The notes below the pieces were generated by a model. The model was not told the DNA's origin, did not search any database, and was given only the letters and a program-made list of their open reading frames with translations. A program made the translations under genes and the position numbers. Below, in pieces: positions 10,302 to 20,534 of a stretch of DNA of 36,240 bases (position 1 is its first letter; the number at the start of each line of letters is the position of its first letter). Origin of the DNA: Hofstenia miamia (lineage: Eukaryota; Xenacoelomorpha; Acoela; Hofsteniidae); assembly GCA_900660155.1 (NCBI GenBank), contig CABFPE010000036.1, forward strand, positions 2,309,482-2,345,721, read 5' to 3'.

Positions 10302-12328
10302 ATGCTAACATTAAAACACCCTGTAGTGACTTTAATAACCCACTCTATTCCCAGCCTGTCATCACATGCTTCCACCAGGGTTAGGTCCCAGAGAAATGAA
10401 GAGTGCCACAGGAAAACCTCTAAGGTAGGAGACGAAATTTTGCATTTGTATTTTATAGCAACCCCTAAGGCAATTAATTTCATATGTGAAAACTTATCAG
10501 AAGAAACAAGGAACAAGCTATGATGGACATACAACACCAAGAACCTAACATGTGCAGTGGACATCATTCCTTTTGTCATTGATGTGGAGTGCAGACCCAG
10601 AGTCAACACCATAATATGCTACAACTCCAAAATGCACAGAGGACTCAAATGACCATATTGGCACAGCACAGTCCGTACCATATTTGATGAAGATTTTAAC
10701 TTGATGCAACTGTGCCAGCTGTTGAACAACAAGCACACCATTCAGAAATTTGAGTGCATCAATATTGATTTTGAAAATCTACTCATAATTTACTTTTTCC
10801 AAGTTGGTGAAGTTAATCAGCCCAAAGTGATGGAAAAAATTGAAATAGCATATAGGCTAGTCAAGGTTGAGAATATCCATCAAGTCATGTTCATTAAAGA
10901 AAAGTATCAGGACAAGATACCTGAGGAAGTTGTTAACCTTCATTTTAGGATGGAGAACTTCACAATCCTTTACACACACTATTATCATCCAACCAGTATG
11001 TATCAATCTAGCATTTTTTCAATAACTAAGTTAATCTACACAGACCTTCTCCTGTGCAAAAAGATACCCACCCATTGCCTTGCTGTTGACACAAGGCTTA
11101 TTATAGATGCTGTAACCCAGTTACAAACTCTTGAATCCATCAACACTAACTGGCCTGGTCTTGCTTTAGTTACAGATATGCACATTAGTTTCATGTTTTC
11201 TCAAAGTGCCACTACCCTTGCTGAGATTGATGAAGTCTGGACTAACCTGAAGGCAGATAGGAACCCCAAGTCTGTTTGGCCCACTATTAACATCCACAGT
11301 CCTACGTCACAGTACTCATGATCTGTCAAGAGTCTCCCTGTGGAGTTGTGCATTGCCTACACCTCACAAAACCATCCAAATTGTGCTGAGCATCTGTTTT
11401 CCAAGAAGTTTGTACCACCCATTCAGTCTCATGGAGCTGTCTGTCTGGATCCTATCCATTTTCCTGACTCAAGATCCACATATTCAACTGCCTCTTGATC
11501 AAAATGCCTGAGATCACCATGAAAAAAATGTATGCATGAGCTTGCTGTTTGCCCTGCTGCATGGAAGATTAAGAACTGGCTTCTACATTCATGCTTGCCA
11601 CTATTATCACCTGGTAAAACCAAAAAGGCCATGGAGAGATTTGAGAGGTTTTATGCCTGATTTATTGGTGTGAGTAGTCCATTGCCTTGGTGTTGCTTTT
11701 GCTGACCTTAATATCTTTTCAGAAATCCTCTGCAAGTATATTTGGGAAACCATGTCAGAAACCAAGTTCCCATCACTAGAATTTGAACATTTACTGCTCT
11801 GCACTAGCCACCTGATATGCCATGAACCTAGATCAACACAGCAGTTTTTAGAATTGGTGGCCCATTATGACATGCACACCAAGACAACGATTCTGTTCAA
11901 CTTAGAAAAAATGAACTATCTGGAGTGCAGTTATAACAAGCTTTTGGAAACATGGAGACAAGCTGCCAAAGATGGGGAAATCATTCCTATCACAGTTATT
12001 GAGCAGACAATGTGCTTGCCTGAGCAGTTTTATCATGAAGAAGAGCTGTTATCATCCTCTGCAGTTGAGGTATTGCCTGGAACTAAGGCACTTATTAAAG
12101 CCATTAACCTTCAGAAATTCTCCAGCATCATGAGCTCTCCCATACCTACACCAGCTTGGTCAATCACTGAGGATTAGCAAATTTTAACCATAGAACACCA
12201 CCCAGACAAGTTTGCCAAAAAGCTCTCCATTGCCAATCATGTTATTGAACAGAACAGAGACAATGACATGTTAGGTTTAATAAAGTGGTGTTTAGCAGAA
12301 ATGTTTACTAAGGAGGAGCTAGTACTTC
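10302..12328 (+). pseudogene. Gypsy ORF3, unknown accessory protein, first two thirds
   Basis: A third coding region lies downstream of integrase, where errantiviruses carry env. It runs in one frame from 10302 to 11321 with only two internal TGA codons, then shifts frame and stays largely open from about 11700 to 12328, with one TAG near 12175. Recognisable blocks are LHLYFIATPKAINFICEN, FENLLIIYFFQVGEVNQPKV, INTNWPGLALVTDM, PITVIEQTMCLPEQF and LGLIKWCLAEMFTKEEL. I saw no signal peptide, no convincing membrane anchor, no furin-like site and no known domain, so env is unlikely. Sequence conservation against the antisense relic shows that it was a real protein. It is interrupted at 12328 by a solo LTR and resumes at 13261. 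Role unknown. Confidence 0.78.
12325..12328. repeat. Target-site duplication CTTC, left copy
   Basis: CTTC precedes the solo LTR and recurs at 13257-13260 just after it. Confidence 0.75.
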
Positions 12329-13256
12329 TGTAGAGTCACTCAGGCCTTTATTTTTACCTTTATTAAATTAATGGCACTCTTCTTTCATTAATTTGGTGCT
12401 CACCCTTGATTAATTTAGTGATTTTTATGATTTTTTGGTATTTTTGAACTTAAGTTTCAAATTTGTTATTAATTGTCCCCTTAATGAATTTGGACATGCT
12501 ATTGCGCATTTGAATTGTGAGGGAAATTAAATGAATTTGTAAATGGTAATTTTTTACCTTTTTTCTGTATAAAAGTAGGGAATTATTGTAGCAAACACCA
12601 AATAAATTTTGTCTCACTGGATAATGTTTGCTTTTTTATTATTTACTATCTCTCTAACCTTTTTAGATATGGTATTAATTTTATAATAATGAATCTGTAA
12701 GATCTGACAATAATATGGGAGGAACTCCACTGTGCCTGGGGCAACAACTCACTCCTTGACAGATGGTAGCTCATATTGTGGTTGCTTTAGGGCTAGGCCT
12801 ACATATAGGGAATAACAACTGTAACATCTATCAATTTGTACATGCACATAAAACAACACAATGCAGATATAATATGCTGTTGGCATATGAGAATACATAG
12901 TAATTACATGTTATTATATCTTATTAAATGAGCTGAGATAAGAAGAACACTGAGCTAAATTTGTTTTATTGAGCTAGAAATTAAACTAGAGACACACAAT
13001 TAGCACCTTGGATGGTAAGGATGGATTCTAATGATTTAGCTTCAGTGAGATGCTGTGTGAATTGGTTGTTATCTGGAATACCTTCTTGAGGGGAATGGTT
13101 TCTTTTTTCTATAGTGAAATTGGTGAACTACCAATGTTCATTTGTTTTGTTGGAATATGGGTCACTCTCAGTTATGGTAAATCTTTGCAACCTTCAGTCA
13201 CTACTATGTGTTACCCAGTGCTGCTTGAGCTGCAGACCTGCCCCAGCAGTTCTACA
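12329..13256 (+). mobile_element. Solo LTR of a related gypsy family
   Basis: A 928-bp sequence starts TGTAGAGTCACTCAGG, like the flanking LTRs, and ends GTTCTACA. It is flanked by CTTC duplications. It aligns along its length with the element LTRs but at clearly lower identity (roughly 60-70% by eye), so it is a different family or subfamily, not a third LTR of this element. It has a TATA-like TATAAAAG at 12568-12575 and AATAAA at 12601-12606. With only one LTR and one duplication pair, it is the product of recombination between the two LTRs of an inserted element. Confidence 0.85.
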
Positions 13257-13260
13257 CTTC

Positions 13261-14369
13261 TACAATCACCTGGGCAAACAATAGCCTTGGATGAACCATG
13301 TCCTGCCTTTGAATCTCCAACTCTCAGATCACCAAACTAGCTGAATGTGGACACCACAGCACATTCTGGGACTCTATCAAAGCCGCCAAAATCAACTACC
13401 CTGTGACCATTGGGACTGCCATGCGGAGGGAAAAAGTTGTGCTTGACAACATCAAAAGTCACGTAGATAAGCATAACTTATTGTGTATTCCTCCAACCTG
13501 TGTAATGACTCTGCTCATCCTACCATCATGGTGCTTTAAGAAGGGGCAAAGGAAAGTCTCTGCTCACCTCTCCAACTCAATCACCTATATCTCCACCATG
13601 GCCAAGATCAACAAGTCAATACAATCAAGGGAGTATAAAGATACTAGAGACACCCTACTTGAGGGCAGAAACACAGAACATGTTTACATTGATGGTAAAC
13701 TTATGATTAAGGATATTTTCTAAAAGGGCTAACCAATATCCACTCAGTTAAACAAGATCAATAACATGATTGCAATGCTGGACCTTGGTGTTCTCATTTT
13801 GTTTCAGGCATCCAGAGATTTAATGTGGATAAATATCATTGAAACCCTCACTCAATATTATGACATCACTAAATGGATCAAGATCATCACTATGCTAAGA
13901 GCAGAGGTTGCAGATCCAGAGGAGATGACTTTACAGCAGGTCAATGAATACTGTTCCTAATTTATGGATCATGCAATGCACATGGGATTGTTAAGAGAGG
14001 TTTTTGTCCACTTCTATCCTAACACTTGGAATCAGCCCTAAAGATGCCCATACTTCAGACACAGATGTGCTCATGACACTCATAATAGCACTCAAAGGCC
14101 TTCACCTTTACAAGAGGTTTTATGATACTTTTATGTGGAGATTAAACAACTTAAGGAGAAATTGCCCTATCAGTTCCTGTCTGCAGGAGATCAAGTTCTT
14201 CTGCCTGAAGAGTGAGGAAGTTACACAAAGGGAGACACTTATGCAGATTACCCAGTGACCTAGATACACTGAAGTTACATCTTGGGACAACATTCTAGCC
14301 ACAGAAATGATTGAGGAAATGCAAAACCTCCTGTCCAGTCCCACCATCAAACTCCTACCACAAATTTAA
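13261..14369 (+). pseudogene. Gypsy ORF3, C-terminal third
   Basis: Continues the ORF3 frame after the solo LTR: dropping the LTR and one CTTC copy keeps the frame open across the junction. The antisense relic covers the same point without any insert. Blocks in order are LLQSPGQTIALDEPCPAF (13257-13312), then after a shift INYPVTIGTAMRRE and LCIPPT (13385-13500), and LMWINIIETLTQYYDI (13820-13870). A final helical-looking part (14004-14369) includes ALKGLHLYKRFYDTFMWRL and ends at TAA 14367-14369, only 16 bp before the 3' LTR. Two or three frameshifts and several stops are present. Family and function are not recognised. Confidence 0.75.
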
Positions 14370-14370
14370 C

Positions 14371-14385
14371 CAGCAATGGGGGGTG
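14371..14385 (+). other. Polypurine-like tract before the 3' LTR
   Basis: CAGCAATGGGGGGTG abuts the 3' LTR. The G-run is in the position of the plus-strand primer tract of LTR elements, though it is short and interrupted by pyrimidines. Confidence 0.5.
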
Positions 14386-15359
14386 TGTAGAGTCACTCAG
14401 GGCCTACTTTTTTGATTTTATTATTATTTTGGCACTCTGAAAATAGTGTTGTGACTTTTTGAAATCCTGATTTTATGATTTGTTGCTACCTATCTGTATC
14501 AATTTCTTTTAAATTGATTATTTGTATTTTTGAGTGTAGTTATTTGATAGTGTTAGTATTTGTCCCCTTGATTTAAAATTTCATGTGATTGCTTGTTTTT
14601 AACTTTGTAAGGTAAATTGTGTTTTGAAACTCTAAACAATATCTGGGTAATAAGTTATAGATTTTTGTAATAAGTATCTGAGTTTACTGTAGCAAAGCAC
14701 ACAATAAATTTGGTTTCTTCTACTGTGTTCAATCTTTTTCAATTAATTATCTATTAACCCCTTTTAGATTTGTTGCTAAAAATTTGGTAATGATAACTAT
14801 TGCTTAAGATCTGGTGACAATTCAGGAGGAAACTACACTGGGTCTGAGGTGACAAATAGCTCCTTAATGGTGACAGCCCAAATCATGGTTGCTTTAGTTT
14901 ATGATTACATGTAGGGCATAACATCTTTTATTTGATCTGTTCATACATGCGCATAAATTAACACCTTGCAAATATACTATGCTGTTGGCAAATGTGAATG
15001 CACAGTAATTATGTGCCCTCTTATTTATTGTTTATTTACATGAGCTGAGATAAGAGAACTCTGAGATAAATTGTTTATTGCGCTAGAAATTAATACTTGT
15101 GACACACAGTTAGCACCTTGGCAAGTAAGGATGGCTTCAAAGATATGGCTTCAGTGTGATGCCATGTGAATTGGTCACTGCTGAAGTTCTTTTTCAATGG
15201 AATATCTGTATTTGTTTGGCAAAATCAGTGAACCACCAATGTATGTTTTCTATTGGAATGAGGGTGATTCTCTGCTATGGTAGATTTTGCAACCTTTGTT
15301 CTAAACTCTTGAGTTACCCAGTATCACTAGAGTAGCCAGAGCTCCCCTGTGATTCTACA
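14386..15359 (+). repeat. 3' LTR of gypsy element
   Basis: A 974-bp repeat, TGTAGAG...TTCTACA, partner of 3317-4255, with AATAAA at 14703-14708. It is followed by ATAA at 15360-15363, matching the base quartet before the 5' LTR. Confidence 0.93.
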
Positions 15360-17010
15360 ATAATATTAACTGTGTTGAAGTGAGTAATTACTCCTGTGTT
15401 TGTTACTCTGTAATTGAGTGTTGTTGTAGTTCAATGATTTCAATTGGAATTCTTTCATTGCCATCTTTCTTGTATTTAATCAATGGTTGTAATTTACTGT
15501 AGAAGCACTCTGGATAGTGTTGATTATGATAATTTACAGAATTTAATTTTTAATCACTAGTAGACATCATTGTCATTTTTTGTAGTAGGCATTTGTGGAA
15601 TGAGGAATTTGCTGCTGTAGATGTGTTGTTGATAACAAAGAGAATTCATTGGCTAACATTACATATTATGTTTCACTGGTGGCTCCTCACATACATTTTC
15701 AAACTTTATCAGAAACAATGTGTACATCTCTGTACACTATCACAAGTTTGTTACAAATAATAGTAATAGGTAAGGTTCCTAATGGGTTTTCACAATTGAT
15801 TATTTAGCTGTAGTACTTTTTGAATGTTGTAGTTAGCTTTGTATTTTTAGTTGGTGGTGAAATTAAAAGTGAAGTTCCAAATAAAAGCCAATTTTTCAAC
15901 TAAGCAGAGAAAGGAATGATAGCTATTTCATGAAGTTTGCTTTTTTGAACTGTTCTCTTCTACTTTTTGGAAGAGGTAAGGTTAATGTCAAATCCTCAGT
16001 AAGATATATAGAAATTAAGCATAGTGCTGAACATACATTGACATTGAGAGCACTGGTTTCTTATTAAAGCATAGTATGAAAATCAGTGTGATCAGAGACT
16101 TCTAGAGAAGGTTGAATTGTAGTTTGTAACCATTCTACAGAATAATGGTACATATGTGAAGGAGATGCTATTGTAATCATTGGCCAGGCTTTATCAGTGG
16201 GTCTATTGGCGTTAATTGATTCCCAAATGTTGTTTACTTTGTTTAGAGTGTTGATTGACTGTGCATAAGAAAAAGAAATGTGAATGTTTGTTTTAGTATT
16301 GGGAGCTCATTTCTCTAAAATATGCTCATATGTTAAGCTTGAAGCAATGTATCAACAGCTATCTGTTTGTCTAACATTAAGATATGGTATGGGCAGATCC
16401 TATGAAGGAAATATTGGTATGTATGAAATGCTGCAGTTGAGTTATGAAAATCATGTAAATGAAGAATACCAAAATTGTGAGGTTTTAAAATAAAGAAATT
16501 ATCCAAACAAAGTTCTAATTCATAAAATTTAGAACCACAGAATTTGCTGTTATCCAGATCACTTAATATAATAACAAGTCTAATTTTATGAAATTTTCCA
16601 ATTGATAAGCTAAAGAAAGTTTTTCCTTTTGTTTGGTATCTGATAGTTCTTCTTGTTTAATAAAATAAATTATGAAAATATTTTCCAGAGACAGATTTCA
16701 AAATTAGATTATCTTTAAATGTAATAAGTTTGTGTAAGTTAGTTAATCTAAACTCATTATTGAAGCAAGTGTGTACTGTGCTATGAAAGTAGGAGTGATT
16801 AAGTTCTTTATTCATAAAGTGAGGATAGTAAATCAAAGTATTTACTGATTGGCGTTTTTTGCATCTATTAAGAATGGCATACTAGAACAACTAATAGAAT
16901 GATGAGGTGTATCCAATTGTTTATGAATTTTGTTTCCAGAAAAATATTAGATTTGATAATGTATCTTGCTTTCTGTGTTGTGATAAAATAAGGATGTAAA
17001 GTTTAAGATC
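15360..17010 (-). pseudogene. Decayed homolog of gypsy ORF3, N-terminal and middle part
   Basis: This is the continuation of the relic at 1050-3316, cut by the gypsy insertion. On the minus strand, from high to low coordinates, it shows LHPYFITTQKARYIIK (about 17000-16953; ORF3 has LHLYFIATPKAINFIC), LENIFIIYFIKQEEL and QKEKLSLAYQ (about 16690-16590; ORF3 FENLLIIYFFQVGEV and MEKIEIAYR) and GATSET (about 15670; ORF3 WETMSET). A segment HYPECFYSKL...KDGNERIPIEIIE (about 15525-15430) matches ORF3 NYLECSYNKL...KDGEIIPITVIE. Many in-frame stops make it non-functional. The frame is continuous across the two sides of the gypsy insertion when element and one ATAA are ignored. Only two CpG occur between 15360 and 18200. 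Confidence 0.78.
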
Positions 17011-17059
17011 TAGCAATAGTAACTTAAATTGGTGTTTCTCCAAATGTTCTTTTGATCAT

Positions 17060-17960
17060 GAGACAGATTGCTGGCTAGAGCATGATGAGGGGAGCATGAA
17101 TGTTGATGTTTCCTTGACTGTGGCAGAATTAGTGGCTGCAGTACAGTATCTTCCTGTAAAGTAGTTAAGCAATTCTGTTTTGTAGAGTGTTCAATGTCTG
17201 TACTGGACCCCTTGATGGTTATTCTATCTGAGTCTTACCAAGGATAGGTAACTGAGGTTGAATGACCACTTGAACTTGCTCCACTATCTAAGGTGTAGAA
17301 AGGAGAGGAGGAGGGGTTCAATGTGTTGACATGATAGTTGAGTGTTTTTTATTTCTACCATAATAGGATCATAGTTTCCATAAGTATCCAACTTGTCTAC
17401 CTGATTCAAATGTGGACTCCTATTACAGTGTGGGTGCTGGACTATACATCTGTGGTTTGTGGACTGCTTTGGTAGTTCACTGCTGCTTGACATGCATAGA
17501 TTAATCTCTTCATTCTCATGAGCAATAAACAGATAATTTAATGATTCACTCCAATTTTCAAAGTTGTTAGTTTTTATAGTGCTCACCATATAGGGAGGCA
17601 CAGGTAGTAGTGGTTTTAGAACTACTTTTGGATATGTCACAGAAATATCAAACTGTGAATTCAGGAATATTGTTTACCTCAGACATATCAAGGTACAGGT
17701 CACTAATTTTAGTAATAATTTTAAATTCATGTTTTTGTCAAATATAGTGTTTTTGATATCTTTTATTGTTCTTTTTAGAGATTGGAAGATATGTGTTTTT
17801 CCATTGTCTAGAATATAATTAGTGGCTAGTTTATGTCTTTGTTTATCATCTATGTTACTAAAATCAAACATAATATAAAACAACTTTACAATGCTTTCTT
17901 TGTTAAATGATAATATAAAACAACTTTACAATGCTTTCTTTGTTAAATGCTTCCCCAGAT
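17060..17960 (-). pseudogene. Unidentified minus-strand coding-like remnants upstream of the relic
   Basis: Two minus-strand open stretches, 17674-17883 and 17284-17640, lie directly upstream of the ORF3 relic in its orientation. The second reads PPYMVSTIKTNNFENWSES and LNYLFIAHENEEINLC. I found no match to the integrase or to the 45-bp repeat region of the plus-strand element, so this part of the relic is not visibly gypsy pol. It may be a 5' part of the relic gene that the gypsy copy does not have. Low certainty that it was ever coding. Confidence 0.3.
17870..17949. repeat. Perfect tandem duplication of 40 bp
   Basis: Two identical 40-bp units, 17870-17909 and 17910-17949, each starting ATAATATAAAACAAC. 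Identity suggests a recent slippage event or an assembly artefact. Confidence 0.85.
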
Positions 17961-18195
17961 TTAAATGCTTCCTGTTTAAATATCCATTTGAAAGTGGGGC
18001 ATCACAATAGTACCCAACTCTAAATTTTTGTAGAAAGGATTTCTTGAAAATTTTTTATTGAATTTATTGGTATTGCCCACCACCTATTAAATTGCTTGAT
18101 AGGTGCTTGGAAATACTTAGCATATACCAATTCCCTATTTAAATAAAAATATTTTTTACTTAATTTTATCCTGTTAGCTAAGAAAGATAAATTTA

Positions 18196-18203
18196 AGTTT
18201 AAC
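18196..18203. repeat. 8-bp target-site duplication AGTTTAAC, left copy
   Basis: Matches 18554-18561 exactly, flanking the hAT-type MITE. Confidence 0.9.
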
Positions 18204-18553
18204 CAGGGTTTTCAAGTCGAGTTCGAGTTACTCGCGCCGAGTTTGAGTTTTTATGTTTCGAGTTCGAGTTCAAGTAATTTTTTAAATGAAATTCCAAGTT
18301 CAATTGAGTTTTTTACTAATTCCGAGTTTTTTAGAGTAAAAAACATTTATATTACAATAATTCTAAGCTAAAAAGTAGTTTTTGTGATTGGTAAGAAAAT
18401 TGATATTTAAAAAAATTTAATTTTTACAATATTTCCAAGTGGATTTTTGAACGAGTTCGAGTTTTGATGATTTCTTTTCCGAGTTTTTCTGATCGAGTTT
18501 TGCGAGCTTATTCGAGTTCGAGTTCTTAACATTCCGAGTACTCGAAAACCCTG
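18204..18553. mobile_element. hAT-type MITE built of CGAGTTCGAGTT motifs
   Basis: This 350-bp element has termini CAGGGTTTTC and GAAAACCCTG (perfect 10-bp inverted repeats) and an exact 8-bp duplication AGTTTAAC. An 8-bp duplication with CAGGG-type ends is the signature of the hAT superfamily. The interior carries many CGAGTT/TTCGAG words at both ends and an AT-rich centre. It has no coding capacity. It is CpG-rich, in sharp contrast to the sequence on its left. Confidence 0.9.
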
Positions 18554-18561
18554 AGTTTAAC

Positions 18562-18893
18562 AAATGTAAATGCTATTTGACAGATTGAAAATTTTAGGAG
18601 GCCCCTCATAAAATGGAAGTTTATGTTGGACACCCAAACTTCTGCACAAAAGGAAAAAAATAAAGTGCTGATATTAACAAAAATAAATAGCTATTTGTAG
18701 TTGGCCTACTAATTACCAACATATATGACATAAACATGTGCTTGCAAATTTAACAACAATAAATTAGCAAATTGCTTTGCTCAATTTGCATTTGCCGAAA
18801 TTTGCTTTGCCTAATTTAAGTACGACATTCATTTCCTCCTGCATTTTAATTAGTTTAATAAAATACCTCTTAAACTATTAAGCAACTGCATAT
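18562..18893. other. Region upstream of the Rab1-like start
   Basis: AT-rich sequence with no coding signal and no promoter element that I could identify. It would contain the 5' untranslated region and promoter of the GTPase gene. CpG reappears from about 18795. Confidence 0.4.
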
Positions 18894-19169
<276 letters not shown>

Positions 19170-19508
19170 GTAAGTTTCAGTTACATTACCACAACATTTG
19201 TTGTAATAATTGAATATACATTCATTCTGATACAAACTTTAAATAGTTATTTAAAGTCAATGGTAATTCCGTGTGGGATGTAGTGGAATCAATTGCCTTT
19301 TAAATAAATTTGGACTTAGTTTGGGCATTTGACTTAAATAGGTAATATAACTCTGCTGCACCTTTGCCAATACATATATATATATGGTCAGTATAGTGTT
19401 GGAGAATATTCTTTGTTGTTGGTGCGTTTTTCATTTGATTTTAAGTTCTAAAGTGTTTAGGAAGGGCTTATTATTGGCAGGAAAGCATTTACTGCTATGT
19501 AACTTTAT
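19170..19508 (+). other. Start of Rab1-like intron 3 or flank
   Basis: Begins with a consensus donor GTAAGTTTCAG. No coding signal follows. It contains a short (TA)n run near 19374-19385. Confidence 0.4.
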
Positions 19509-20534
19509 TGCAGAATAGTGTCGCGCGTTTAAAATAAACACTACTAGAGGTAAAAACGATGAGAAATACAACAACTTTTAAAAAATTGTCGTTTTTGTTT
19601 GATAGCTTGGCATAATTAACAAAATTCTTATCACGCTGTAGATATCTAAGATAGTATATAAATATAAACTTAATAATTGAAATAAAGTTTTCGGTCAATA
19701 CAACTTTATAGCAGAATAAACTTTACAAAAAATAATTATAAAGATAAATTTAAATATAATTAACAAATTATATTTTGTGCAATATAATACTTTGCATTAC
19801 TACCTATTTATCACATGCAAAATAATAAATTATAAAGACTAGTTTACTAAACATATTTTTGTTACACGTATATGACCTTTTAAGGCATGTAAAGGAAAAA
19901 AATCATAATTATTACACTCTAGTTAGAGCCAAAAAGTCTACTTCAGCAATGCAGCATAATAGAATTCGCCAAAGTATGTGCATATAACAAATCATGGCGT
20001 TCTATTAAAATATAGGTAGCTGAATATAAAGAATAAAATTTTTAAACATAATTGTATTCTTAAGAGTTCTTAAAATAAATAAAAACTCACTCCTGAAAAA
20101 TTTTGATGTTTGTTGTAAGTTTTATTGTATTTGTACGGGTTTTTTTTCTAAATAATGGAAATTTTAATTTTTTGGCTAAATTTCAAATACATTTCTATCA
20201 ATTTTGAATATTATTTCAATTGTACAAATGTGACACTTCTTAAAACTAGTTTATTCCTCTTTAAAGTTGTGTTTACCAAAAGCATGTTTAATAGTTTTAA
20301 GGTGTATTTTGCAGATTTCCGTTAATATACTTTTATATTTAGTAATTTTGAAGTAAAAAATTTTATTTATCAACTTGACTTTTATATATATATTCGTGCT
20401 ACGATTTTTTTAATTATGCTTACCTATAGGTTTATATAGAGAATTTTTTTAAACTTTTTAAGAATTTTATAGCATTTCTAATAATTTTTCATCTCCTAGT
20501 AGTGTCTATTTTTTCCGCGTGGTACTATTCTGCA
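19509..20534. mobile_element. 1.03-kb element with 45-bp imperfect terminal inverted repeats
   Basis: The left end TGCAGAATAGTGTCGCGCG and the right end, read on the minus strand, TGCAGAATAGTACCACGCGG share the first 11 bases. They then align at about 80% over 45 bp, including ACACTACTAG. The interior is AT-rich and non-coding. This is the structure of a non-autonomous DNA transposon. No target duplication could be fixed, so the superfamily is open. A partial copy of the left end (AACTTTATAGCAGAATAAA) recurs near 19703. Confidence 0.7.

Larger units (their letters stand above)
3317..15359 (+). mobile_element. Full-length, degenerate Ty3/gypsy LTR retrotransposon with extra ORF3
   Basis: This is a 12.0-kb element bounded by two LTRs of one family (TGTA...TACA) and the duplication ATAA. 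Its internal order is tRNA-type primer site, gag with a CCHC knuckle, protease, RT, RNase H, integrase, a 45-bp triple repeat, a long ORF3 of unknown function, a G-rich tract and the 3' LTR. RT-RNase H-integrase order assigns it to Ty3/gypsy rather than Copia. It is dead: all frames carry stops and shifts, and three catalytic aspartates are replaced by asparagine. A solo LTR of a related family sits in ORF3. Its length exceeds that usual for gypsy elements (about 5-9 kb) because of ORF3 and the solo LTR. It is inserted antisense into a relic homologous to its own ORF3. Confidence 0.93.

Noticed and set aside
12329..13256. Third LTR of the same element, or a boundary between two tandem elements
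   Set aside because: It has its own CTTC duplication, is much more diverged than the other two LTRs, and ORF3 continues on both sides.
12230..13340. BEN-like domain around the KWCLAEMFTKEEL stretch of ORF3
   Set aside because: A short L-x-x-x-L-F/S-K-E-E-L resemblance only; the rest of the domain pattern does not follow.
10302..14369. ORF3 as a retroviral-type env gene
   Set aside because: Its position fits, but no signal peptide, Cys-rich ectodomain, cleavage site or membrane anchor could be seen in any part.
16284..16493. Plus-strand ORF of 69 codons
   Set aside because: It lies opposite the ORF3 relic, which explains the sequence on the minus strand.
17284..17640. Gag of a second retroelement
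   Set aside because: The FENWSES stretch is only vaguely capsid-like; no knuckle or protease follows on the minus strand.
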